Source: Actinoplanes liguriensis | GTDB lineage: Bacteria > Actinomycetota > Actinomycetes > Mycobacteriales > Micromonosporaceae | Assembly: GCA_000715855.1 (NCBI GenBank) | Contig: KL571306.1 | Span: 15,625 to 23,075, forward strand | Direction of reading: 5' to 3' | Length of the DNA stretch: 7,451 bases | Part shown: piece after piece, positions 1 through 6,239 of the stretch | How the letters are laid out: the number at the start of each line of letters is the position of its first letter | Numbering within the stretch: the first letter of the stretch is position 1 | Made by a program: the position numbers and the translations under genes | The notes under the pieces: model-generated | Told to the model about the DNA's origin: nothing | The model's input: only the letters and a program-made list of their open reading frames with translations | Databases searched by the model: none

Positions 1-15
1 GCCGGAAACCGCGAC

Positions 16-34
16 GCCGGGCCGGGCCGGGCCG
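16..34. repeat. GCCGG pentanucleotide tandem repeat
   Basis: Nearly four head-to-tail copies of GCCGG lie just beyond the stop codon of the symporter gene. This is a simple-sequence tract in a GC-rich spacer. It has no T-tract and forms no clear hairpin, so I do not call it a terminator. The rest of bases 1-39 holds nothing I can identify. Confidence 0.6.
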
Positions 35-39
35 AGGGG

Positions 40-1416
40 TCAGGCGGGGTGGGGTGGCTGGGTGGATGGGCTCGCGTCGACGGTGGCGGGCGGGGTGGGG
101 TGGTCGGCGTGCGGGTCGTCGTCGAAGCTGGACTCGTCGAACGGCGCCTCGCCGGAGAGCACGCGCGCCGCCTGCTCCCGGTCGATCTCCCCGGTCCAGG
201 TGCCGACCAGGACGGTGGCGACCGCGTTCCCGGCGAAGTTGGTCAGCGCCCGGGCCTCGGACATCAGCCGGTCGATGCCGACGATCAGCCCGACGCCGGG
301 GACCAGGTCCGGCCGGTGGCTCTGCAGCCCGCCGGCGAGAGTGGCCAGGCCTGCCCCGGTGACCCCGGCCGCGCCCTTGGACGCCACGATCATGAAGAGC
401 AGCAGCCCGATCTGCTGGCCCACGGAGAGCGGCTGGTCCAGCGCGTCCGCGATGAACAGCGACGCCATGGTCAGGTAGATCGCTGTCCCGTCGAGGTTGA
501 ACGAGTACCCGGTGGGCACCACGATCCCGACCACCGGCCGGCTCACGCCCAGGTGGCCCATCTTGGCGATCAGCCGGGGCAGCGCCGACTCGGACGACGA
601 CGTGGACAGGATCAGCAGGAACTCGCGGGCCAGGTACCGCAGCAGCTGGAAGATCGACACCCCGGCGGCCAGGCGGAGCAGCAGCCCGAGCACCACGAAC
701 ACGAAGATCGCGCAGGTCAGGTAGAACCCGACCATGATCGCGGCGAGGCTCTTCAGTGCGTCGAACCCGGTCGCCCCGACCAGCGCGGCCATCGCCCCGA
801 ACGCCCCGATCGGCGCCAGCCACATGATCATGGCGAGGATCTTGAAGACCACCCGCTGGGCCAGCGCGACCGCCTGGATCACCGGCTCGCCGCGTTCGCC
901 CAGCGACTGCACCGCAAACCCGACGAGCAGCGCCACCAGCAGCGTCTGGAGCACCTGCGTGCTGGTCAGCGCGGAGATCAGAGTGTCCGGGATGATGCCG
1001 AGCACGAAGTCGACGCCGCCCTCGGTGGTCTTGCTCACCTGGGCCGTGCCGGTCTTGGCCAGTTCCTGGCTCAGGTGCAGCCCGGAGCCGGGGTGCAGGA
1101 TGTTGCCGACCACCAGCCCGATCGCCAGCGCGACCGTCGACATGATCAGGAAGTAGCCGAGCGCCAGCCCGCCGACCCGGCCGACCTGGGCGGCGCGCCG
1201 GATCGAGCCGACCCCGAGCACCAGGGTGCAGAAGATCACCGGGGCGATCATCATCCGGATCAGGGCGACGAATCCGGTGCCGAGCGGTTTCAGTTCGACG
1301 GCGAAGTCCGGGAAGAGGAAGCCCACCGCGATCCCGAGGGCCATCGCGACGAGCACGGCGAGGTAGAGGAAGTGGCTACGGTCCCGGCGCCGCGGGGCCT
1401 CGGCATCGACAGACAT
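40..1416 (-). CDS. dctA: C4-dicarboxylate/cation symporter, DctA type (DAACS family)
   Basis: This 458-residue inner-membrane secondary transporter is predicted to import succinate, fumarate and malate with H+ or Na+. The family hallmarks are all visible: the serine-rich re-entrant loop STSSSESALP (271-280), PTGYSFNLDGT (301-311), the SKGAAGVTGAG loop (346-356), and GIDRLMSEARALTNFAGN (380-397), which carries substrate- and cation-binding residues. Multiple hydrophobic helices run from about residue 15 to 405. The wording of these motifs is closer to DctA than to glutamate carriers such as GltP, so I favour dicarboxylates; aspartate/glutamate is the alternative. The last 40 residues or so form an acidic, then Pro/Thr/Ser-rich, cytoplasmic tail. 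ATG at 1416 is the only sensible start. A GGAG lies 12 nt upstream, which is far for a ribosome site, while a TAACGT box 6 nt upstream suggests a leaderless message. It is divergent from dxs and has a CRP-like site just upstream. Confidence 0.93.
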   Translation of the reverse strand: MSVDAEAPRRRDRSHFLYLAVLVAMALGIAVGFLFPDFAVELKPLGTGFVALIRMMIAPVIFCTLVLGVGSIRRAAQVGRVGGLALGYFLIMSTVALAIGLVVGNILHPGSGLHLSQELAKTGTAQVSKTTEGGVDFVLGIIPDTLISALTSTQVLQTLLVALLVGFAVQSLGERGEPVIQAVALAQRVVFKILAMIMWLAPIGAFGAMAALVGATGFDALKSLAAIMVGFYLTCAIFVFVVLGLLLRLAAGVSIFQLLRYLAREFLLILSTSSSESALPRLIAKMGHLGVSRPVVGIVVPTGYSFNLDGTAIYLTMASLFIADALDQPLSVGQQIGLLLFMIVASKGAAGVTGAGLATLAGGLQSHRPDLVPGVGLIVGIDRLMSEARALTNFAGNAVATVLVGTWTGEIDREQAARVLSGEAPFDESSFDDDPHADHPTPPATVDASPSTQPPHPA

Positions 1417-1422
1417 GCATCG

Positions 1423-1428
1423 ACGTTA
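1423..1428 (-). promoter_or_regulatory. Candidate -10 box (TAACGT) for the symporter gene
   Basis: Read on the minus strand, TAACGT fits the actinobacterial -10 pattern TANNNT and sits exactly 6 nt before the ATG at 1416. That would put transcription initiation at or next to the start codon (a leaderless mRNA). No good TTGACA-like -35 is seen; the region where it should lie overlaps the CRP-like palindrome. The assignment rests on a degenerate six-base motif and its spacing only. Confidence 0.35.
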
Positions 1429-1436
1429 CTCCAGCT

Positions 1437-1452
1437 CGTGATCTGAATCACA
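1437..1452. promoter_or_regulatory. CRP/FNR-family-like operator (CGTGA-N6-TCACA)
   Basis: The site reads CGTGATCTGAATCACA, matching 9 of the 10 fixed positions of the CRP consensus TGTGA-N6-TCACA, with perfect GTGAT/ATCAC arms. Actinobacterial CRP homologues (GlxR, Crp) use the same consensus, and dctA is under CRP control in E. coli. The centre lies 28 bp upstream of the symporter start codon and about 122 bp upstream of dxs. If the symporter message is leaderless, the site would overlap its -35 region, a position that fits repression better than classical activation. Its regulator and target gene are inferred. Confidence 0.5.
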
Positions 1453-1552
1453 GGTCAGAGCGGAAAGCTCCCCCGGATCGGGGAATGTGTAGGTGCTGTG
1501 GAGGATTCCGGCCTGTCCGTTCGCTCCAGGTCGCGTCCGCGCGTCACCCCGA

Positions 1553-1558
1553 TAGACT
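1553..1558 (+). promoter_or_regulatory. Candidate -10 box (TAGACT) for dxs
   Basis: TAGACT matches TANNNT and lies 8 nt before the chosen dxs ATG (1567). It would place the transcript start within a few bases of the start codon. No Shine-Dalgarno-like sequence is seen between it and the ATG, which fits a leaderless or near-leaderless message. It also argues against starts further upstream, since the box would then lie inside the gene. No convincing -35 box is visible. Confidence 0.4.
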
Positions 1559-1566
1559 CGTGCCTC

Positions 1567-3492
1567 ATGAGCGACTCCCCCTCGACACCGGCCGGCCTGC
1601 TCGCGAGCGTCACCGATCCCGCTGCTCTCAAGCGTCTGTCCGCCGAGCAGCTGACCCTGCTCGCGGCCGAGATCCGTGACTTCCTGGTGGCCAAGGTGTC
1701 GAAGACCGGGGGTCACCTCGGTCCGAACCTCGGTGTCGTCGAGGTGACCCTCGCGATGCACCGCGTCTTCGACTCGCCCCGCGACAAGATCCTCTTCGAT
1801 ACCGGGCACCAGTCCTACGTCCACAAGATGATCACCGGTCGGCAGGAGGGCTTCGACCTGCTCCGCCAGCGCGGTGGCCTCACCGGCTACCCGAGCCAGG
1901 CGGAGAGCGAGCACGACCTGATCGAGAACTCGCACGCCTCCACCGCCCTGTCCTACGCCGACGGCCTGGCCAAGGCGTTCGCCCTGCGCGGCGAGGACCG
2001 GCACGTGGTCGCCGTGGTCGGCGACGGCGCGCTGACCGGTGGCATGTGCTGGGAGGCGCTGAACAACATCGCCGCCACGAAGAACCGGCTGGTCATCGTG
2101 GTCAACGACAACGGCCGCTCCTACGCGCCGACGATCGGCGGCCTGGCCGACCACCTCTCCACGCTGCGCCTCAACCCGGGCTACGAGAAGGTGCTCGACC
2201 TGGTGAAGGACGCGCTCGGCCAGACCCCGGTGGTCGGCAAGCCGGTTTTCGAGGTGCTGCACGCGGTCAAGCGCGGCATCAAGGACGCGATCAGCCCGCA
2301 GCCGATGTTCGAGGACCTCGGCCTGAAGTACATCGGCCCGGTCGACGGCCACGACGAGCAGGCCATGGAGTCGGCGCTGCGCCGGGCCAAGGGCTTCAAC
2401 GCGCCGGTCATCGTGCACGCCGTGACCCGCAAGGGCTACGGCTACCGCCCGGCCGAGCAGGACGAGGCCGACCGCTGGCACAGCCCCAGCGCGTTCGACG
2501 TCGAGACCGGCAAGCTGGTGGCCTCCTCGGCGGTGAAGTGGACCAAGGTCTTCGCCGACGAGCTGGTCGCCATCGCCGACGAGCGTCCCGACGTCGTCGG
2601 CATCACGGCCGCGATGCCCGGCCCGACCGGCATCGCCGCGCTGGCCAAGAAGTACCCGGAGCGGACCTATGACGTCGGCATCGCCGAGCAGCACGCCGTC
2701 ACCAGCGCCGCCGGCCTGGCGATGGGCGGCCTGCACCCGGTGGCCGCCATCTACGCCACGTTCCTGAACCGCGCCTTCGACCAGGTCCTGCTGGACGTGG
2801 CGATGCACAAGCTGCCGGTCACGTTCGTGCTCGACCGCGCCGGCATCACCGGGCCGGACGGCCCGAGTCACTACGGCATCTGGGACATGAGCATCTTCGG
2901 CACGGTTCCCGGGCTGCGCCTGGCCGCGCCGCGCGACGCCGCCACCCTGCGTGAGGAGCTGCGCGAGGCGGTCGCGGTCGACGACGGCCCGACGGTCGTG
3001 CGCTTCCCGACCGGCTCGGTCGCCCCGGACACTCCGGCCCTGCGCCGGGTCGGCCCGGTCGACGTGCTGCGTGAGGACAAGAAGAGCGACATCCTGCTGG
3101 TCGCGGTCGGTTCGTTCGTCGGCCTGGGGCTGGACGTGGCGGAGCGGCTGACCGAGCAGGGCTACGGGGTGACCGTCGTCGACCCGCGCTGGGTCCGCCC
3201 GGTCCCGGCCGAGCTGGTCGGCCTGGCCGCCGGGCACCGCCTGGTGGTGACCCTGGAGGACGGCATCCGCGCCGGTGGCGTCGGTGACGCGGTGGCCGCG
3301 GCGCTGCGTGACGCCGGCGTGCCGGTGCCGCTGCGCGACTTCGGTGTCCCGGCCGGTTTCCACCCGCACGGCACCCGCGCCGAGATCCTCACCTCGCTCG
3401 GCCTGACCGCGCAGGACATCGCCCGGGAGGTGACCGAGTGGGTGTCACGGATCGACGCCGGCGACTCGGTGGAGGAACAGCCCGCACTCTGA
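1567..3492 (+). CDS. dxs: 1-deoxy-D-xylulose-5-phosphate synthase
   Basis: The enzyme condenses pyruvate and glyceraldehyde 3-phosphate, with thiamine diphosphate and Mg2+, to DXP, the entry step of the MEP isoprenoid pathway (DXP also feeds thiamine and pyridoxal synthesis in many bacteria). It is cytosolic. From ATG 1567 the product is 641 residues, in line with other bacterial Dxs (about 620-640). Visible elements: GHQ with the ThDP-site histidine (H81), the ThDP/Mg motif GDGALTGG...NN (152-167) ending at NDN (180-182), the transketolase-like catalytic GIAEQHA (E374), and [15 protein letters not shown] (423-437) with substrate-loop arginine and histidine. The C-terminal transketolase domain begins near 505. 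An in-frame ATG at 1498 would add 23 residues ([10 protein letters not shown] type) unlike Dxs N-termini, so I prefer 1567. All key residues are present and it looks functional. It is divergent from the symporter and followed 47 bp later by the propeller genes. Confidence 0.97.
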   Translation: MSDSPSTPAGLLASVTDPAALKRLSAEQLTLLAAEIRDFLVAKVSKTGGHLGPNLGVVEVTLAMHRVFDSPRDKILFDTGHQSYVHKMITGRQEGFDLLRQRGGLTGYPSQAESEHDLIENSHASTALSYADGLAKAFALRGEDRHVVAVVGDGALTGGMCWEALNNIAATKNRLVIVVNDNGRSYAPTIGGLADHLSTLRLNPGYEKVLDLVKDALGQTPVVGKPVFEVLHAVKRGIKDAISPQPMFEDLGLKYIGPVDGHDEQAMESALRRAKGFNAPVIVHAVTRKGYGYRPAEQDEADRWHSPSAFDVETGKLVASSAVKWTKVFADELVAIADERPDVVGITAAMPGPTGIAALAKKYPERTYDVGIAEQHAVTSAAGLAMGGLHPVAAIYATFLNRAFDQVLLDVAMHKLPVTFVLDRAGITGPDGPSHYGIWDMSIFGTVPGLRLAAPRDAATLREELREAVAVDDGPTVVRFPTGSVAPDTPALRRVGPVDVLREDKKSDILLVAVGSFVGLGLDVAERLTEQGYGVTVVDPRWVRPVPAELVGLAAGHRLVVTLEDGIRAGGVGDAVAAALRDAGVPVPLRDFGVPAGFHPHGTRAEILTSLGLTAQDIAREVTEWVSRIDAGDSVEEQPAL

Positions 3493-3512
3493 CCCCAGCC
3501 GGACGAGCGTTT

Positions 3513-3529
3513 CCGTTATCCAACCGTTA
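3513..3529 (+). promoter_or_regulatory. Direct repeat CCGTTA-N5-CCGTTA upstream of the first propeller gene
   Basis: Two CCGTTA copies are spaced 11 bp start to start, about one helical turn, immediately upstream of and partly overlapping the candidate -10 box. Such same-face repeats can be operator half-sites. It may equally be chance; no regulator is suggested by the window. Confidence 0.2.
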
Positions 3530-3533
3530 AATT
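3528..3533 (+). promoter_or_regulatory. Candidate -10 box (TAAATT) for the first propeller gene
   Basis: TAAATT fits TANNNT and is followed by exactly 6 nt and then the ATG at 3540. This short AT-rich patch stands out in otherwise GC-rich DNA. AGGG sits only 1 nt before the ATG, too close to act as a ribosome-binding site, so a leaderless transcript starting at the ATG is the better explanation. It suggests that the propeller genes can be transcribed independently of dxs. Confidence 0.45.
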
Positions 3534-3539
3534 CAGGGT

Positions 3540-4862
3540 ATGGGTGCGGAGGCGTTCGCCGAGCCCGTCGTCATCGACCTCGGGACTGGTCATGGTGCGC
3601 TCGACAGCTATGACCGGCCCCTGAGGTCCACCGTGCCGCGCTGGTTCGCGCCGGTGGTGCTCGTTCTCCTCCTGCTGATCAGCTCGGCGGCCTCGGCCGC
3701 TCCGGCGAAGCCGCCCTTCACGTCGCTGCTGCGGATCCCGCTCGGCCCGGCCGATCCGTACCTGATCACGTCCGACGGGCGGCTGCTCACCCAGACCGAC
3801 GGCCTGATCACGGCGTATGACCTGGGCACCGGCTCGTTGCGCTGGCAGGCCGGCCGGTCCACCCCGGTCTACCGGCTGCGTACCGGCGAGGGCCTGGTCC
3901 TCATGCAGCCGTGGACCACCGCCGGCGCCGGGGACGGCACGACCGCGATCTCGATGGTCACCGGTGCCGACGTGTGGGACAACCCGCGCAGCGTGATCAC
4001 GATCGCCGGCAGCGACGCGCTGCTCGCGGTCACCGGGACGCGCAGCCTCTCCGGCACGAATCGCCGGGTGCAGGGCCTGATCGAGGTGCTCGACCCGGCC
4101 AACGGCGTCGCCCGCTGGCAGGTCCGGGTGCCGTCCACCGCGGTGGTGCTGGGCGTGCCCGGTCCGGCCGGCTCGGGCGCGCGGATGCTGATGGTCCGCG
4201 ACGACCGGACGGCCCGCCTCTTCGACCTGTCCGACGGGCGGCAGATGAACGTCCGGGACCTGCCGGCGGCCAACTACGGGCCGGAGAACCCGGTGGTGGC
4301 CGGCGGGGTGGTGCTGCTGCGGCATCCCGGCCCGTCCGGCATGGAGGTCTCGGCGTACGACCCGATCACCCTCCGCGAGCTGTGGACCAAGCCGGCCGAC
4401 GGCACGTTCGAGGTCCGTTCCTGCGGCCAGCTCGCGTGCTTCCTCGGGCAGGACGGGGTGCACGCGGTCGAGCCGGCGACCGGGGACCGCCGCTGGGACC
4501 GCTCGGGCTGGCAGACCGTCACCGAGCGCGGCCCGGCGCTGCTGGCGTACCCGGACACCGACATCAGCCGCCCGGTCGGCCTGGTGGACAGCGACACCGG
4601 CCGGGTCCTGGTCAACCTGCGCGGATGGTTGCCGATGGCCGGGGCGAACAGCTCCGGCGACCTCCTGGTCACCCGGGAGGCGCCCGCCGGCGCGCGTACC
4701 ATGGTCGCGGTCGCCGACCAGGCCGCCGGCCGGCTTCGCCCGATCGCCCTGCTGCCCGACGGTGTGGGGGAGTGCGAGGCGGCGCCGAGGCGGCTGGTCT
4801 GCCGATCGACGAGCGGCGAGCTGGTGGTGCTGGCCTACGACGAGGCGGCGGGCGTGGGCTGA
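3540..4862 (+). CDS. Membrane-anchored PQQ-like beta-propeller protein (propeller 1)
   Basis: This 440-residue protein has unknown function. Residues 1-35 form a cytoplasmic segment with the motif VVIDLG (10-15) and arginines. A hydrophobic helix follows at about 36-54, ending SSAASAAPA, which acts either as an uncleaved anchor or possibly as a signal-peptidase site. The remainder is a repetitive all-beta domain outside the membrane. Blade signatures of the form [hydrophobic]-D-x-x-T/N-G-x-x-x-W recur: AYDLGTGSLRW, VLDPANGVARW, AYDPITLRELW and AVEPATGDRRW, the last three-residue turn being typical of PQQ/WD-like propellers. C295/C300 (C-x4-C) and C412/C421 could form disulfides. There are no quinoprotein dehydrogenase catalytic motifs, so a binding, scaffolding or sensing role is more likely than an enzymatic one; PQQ binding itself is not implied. 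It is the intact reference copy of a three-gene tandem family. It starts at ATG 3540, next to a candidate leaderless promoter. Confidence 0.85.
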   Translation: MGAEAFAEPVVIDLGTGHGALDSYDRPLRSTVPRWFAPVVLVLLLLISSAASAAPAKPPFTSLLRIPLGPADPYLITSDGRLLTQTDGLITAYDLGTGSLRWQAGRSTPVYRLRTGEGLVLMQPWTTAGAGDGTTAISMVTGADVWDNPRSVITIAGSDALLAVTGTRSLSGTNRRVQGLIEVLDPANGVARWQVRVPSTAVVLGVPGPAGSGARMLMVRDDRTARLFDLSDGRQMNVRDLPAANYGPENPVVAGGVVLLRHPGPSGMEVSAYDPITLRELWTKPADGTFEVRSCGQLACFLGQDGVHAVEPATGDRRWDRSGWQTVTERGPALLAYPDTDISRPVGLVDSDTGRVLVNLRGWLPMAGANSSGDLLVTREAPAGARTMVAVADQAAGRLRPIALLPDGVGECEAAPRRLVCRSTSGELVVLAYDEAAGVG

Positions 4863-4915
4863 TCCCGTAACCGGAAGACGAGACGGCGGGCGCGGGCTGA
4901 TCCCGTACCGGAAAG
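4841..4915 (+). repeat. Imperfect 37-bp direct repeat at the propeller 1/2 junction
   Basis: Bases 4841-4877 recur at 4879-4915 with two substitutions and one shifted A (unit offset 38 bp). The first copy covers the last codons and stop codon of propeller 1. The second copy runs up to the ribosome-binding site of propeller 2, so its GGGCTGA is a decayed copy of the stop region. Each copy contains a small GGG-CTGAT-CCC hairpin. It looks like a tandem duplication that lengthened the intergenic spacer. Confidence 0.8.
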
Positions 4916-4917
4916 GG
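4910..4917 (+). promoter_or_regulatory. Ribosome-binding site of propeller 2 (GGAAAGGG)
   Basis: A purine-rich GGAAAGGG lies 6 nt before GTG 4924 and fixes that start codon. It is the only propeller gene here with a clear Shine-Dalgarno, and it lacks a TANNNT box at the leaderless distance, so it is probably co-transcribed with propeller 1. Confidence 0.6.
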
Positions 4918-4923
4918 TGTGGC

Positions 4924-6230
4924 GTGACGCTGATCGAGCTGGACCGCGACCGCGATGCCCTCCTCGACCCGCCGCCTGCCTCGCGTCCCCCGATCTCCGC
5001 CTATCGGCGCACCGGTCTGCTGCTCGCCCTGGTCCTGCTCGCGGTCCTGGGCGGTGCGGCGCCGACGGCCGCCATCCGCTGGCGCTATCTCGGCGCGATC
5101 ACCTCCGCCCTGGGCGCGGACGCGCCGGTCCAGCTGGCCGGTGGCCAGATCTATACGTGGAGCCCGGCGAGCCCGCCGTCCCGGCTGTGGACCACCCGGC
5201 TGCCGGCCGGTGACGGGAGCGGCGTCGTCCCGGCCGCGTCGGTGACGATCCGGCCGGCCGGGGACGTGACCCTGCTGACCGCCGGCGTCGCGACCACCGC
5301 GGTCGACGCGGCGACCGGGCGGGTCCGCTGGTCCTCGCCGATCGCGGTGACGGTGCTGCCGGGCAGTGGGATCGGCGTCACCGTCGACCGGGTGTTCCGC
5401 CCCGGCACGGAGTATGACCAGGAGTCCGGCGATCCGGGCCCGCTCTACTTCTCGGCGGCCGGCGAGCCGCACACCGAGCCGCCGCTGCGCACCGACGTCC
5501 GCGGCCTGGACCTGAGCGACGGGCGGACGCTGTGGACCGTCGCGCCGGGCGGCTCGGTGACCGTCGACGAGGTGCCCGGGCATCCGTCCGGCGACGACCC
5601 GGCTGTGCTGATCACCTCGTCCCGGCAGCTCACGCTGGTCGACGGCGGCACCGGCAGGCTGCTGCGGGAGGATGTGTATAAGAGACAGGCTCGCTGCTCG
5701 GTGACGTCGCGCTGGTCAGCTACCAGAGCCCCGGCCGGCAGGTCGCCTTCGATGCCCGCACGCTGCGGCAGCTGTGGACGCGTACGGTGCCGGACCTGGT
5801 CGCCGACCCGGCCGACTGCCAGGGCGTGCTCTGCGACGGCGAGCACGGCGACCTGCGGGTCCTCGACCCGGGCACCGGGAAGGCCCGCTGGCGGGTGCGG
5901 GAGGACGTCGACCTGGCGGTGCGCGCGGGCTATGTGCTGGAGACCGACGCGGCCTCCGGCGAGCCGGTGCGGCTGACCGACCCGGCTACCGGGGCGACCC
6001 GGGTCGACCTGACCGGCTGGAGCGGGGACGTGGCCGGCCCGGTCGACGAGCCGCTGGTGCTGCGCCGCAAGGACGGGCACGGGCAGGCGTTCGCGGCAGT
6101 GGTCCCCGGGCACGCCGAGATCCACCGCCTCGGTGTGGCCGCCGCCGGGTTGGGGGACTGTGAATCGGACGGTCGGTACCTGGTGTGCCGGTCATCCGGC
6201 GGGCTACGCATCTGGAGCTATCGCATCTAG
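4924..6230 (+). CDS. Membrane-anchored PQQ-like beta-propeller protein (propeller 2), broken by adapter sequence
   Basis: Function is unknown; it is a paralogue of propeller 1. The N-terminal part (4924-5670, 249 residues) starts at GTG and has LIELD (residues 3-7), a proline-rich stretch, a helix at about 31-46 followed by GGAAP, and blade motifs such as AVDAATGRVRW and GLDLSDGRTLW. Bases 5671-5688 are Nextera adapter (DVYKRQ). The true reading then resumes in a different frame at 5691, beginning SLLGDVALVSY, and runs 179 residues to TAG 6230. That part contains AFDARTLRQLW, VLDPGTGKARW, a C-x4-C pair (codons 5817 and 5832) and a C-terminal pair (codons 6159 and 6186) matching propeller 1. 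Alignment by eye to propeller 1 suggests about 12-14 residues are missing, giving an original length near 440. If the uncorrected frame is followed it stops at 5976, yielding a false C-terminus. The gene is probably intact in the organism. Confidence 0.75.
5671..5688 (+). other. Nextera/Tn5 mosaic-end adapter left in the assembly
   Basis: GATGTGTATAAGAGACAG equals bases 2-19 of the 19-bp Tn5 mosaic end used in Nextera libraries. The orientation implies that genomic DNA resumes at 5689, directly after the ACAG end. Translated it gives DVYKRQ forward and the CLLYTS string on the opposite strand, both familiar contaminant peptides in predicted proteins. There is no IS50 or transposase sequence and no 9-bp target duplication, so this is not a natural insertion. 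It marks a join between two read ends or contigs. Confidence 0.97.
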
Positions 6231-6233
6231 TTT
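6228..6233 (+). promoter_or_regulatory. Candidate -10 box (TAGTTT) for propeller 3
   Basis: TAGTTT fits TANNNT, overlaps the TAG stop codon of propeller 2, and is followed by exactly 6 nt and then GTG 6240. No Shine-Dalgarno is visible before that GTG. The geometry is the same as for propeller 1 and the symporter, so a leaderless transcript is plausible. No clear -35 box is seen. Read-through from upstream is also possible. Confidence 0.35.
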
Positions 6234-6239
6234 GGTCCT

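Noticed and set aside
49..1446. A 465-codon plus-strand open frame opposite the symporter
   Set aside because: Its composition is that of antisense GC-rich DNA (Asp/Gln/His/Arg repeats). The minus strand has clear DctA motifs throughout.
1498..1566. Upstream ATG extending dxs by 23 residues
   Set aside because: The extension is Arg/Ser-rich and unlike Dxs N-termini, has no ribosome-binding site, and would place the TAGACT promoter box inside the gene.
1426..3369. A long open frame (about 647 codons) on the minus strand opposite dxs
   Set aside because: It is rich in Arg, Gly, Val, Asp, His and Gln, with no recognisable domain, as expected for the antisense of a GC-rich gene. The plus strand here encodes an unmistakable Dxs.
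4856..4905. GGG-CTGAT-CCC hairpins as transcription terminators
   Set aside because: Stems are only 3-4 bp with no following T-tract, and they lie between genes that appear to be co-transcribed.
5671..5688. A natural Tn5/IS50-related transposon end or insertion scar
   Set aside because: Only the mosaic end is present, with no transposase, no second end and no 9-bp target duplication. The adapter explanation fits the sequence exactly.
5689..5976. The in-frame extension of propeller 2 after the adapter as a genuine novel C-terminus
   Set aside because: The residues there are Arg/Ala/Cys/Pro-rich without blade motifs, whereas another frame of the same DNA gives clear homology to the C-terminal half of propeller 1.
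5445..6125. A minus-strand open frame spanning the adapter and containing CLLYTS
   Set aside because: It exists only because the adapter is read in reverse. CLLYTS is the known reverse-strand translation of the adapter and the rest is antisense to propeller 2.
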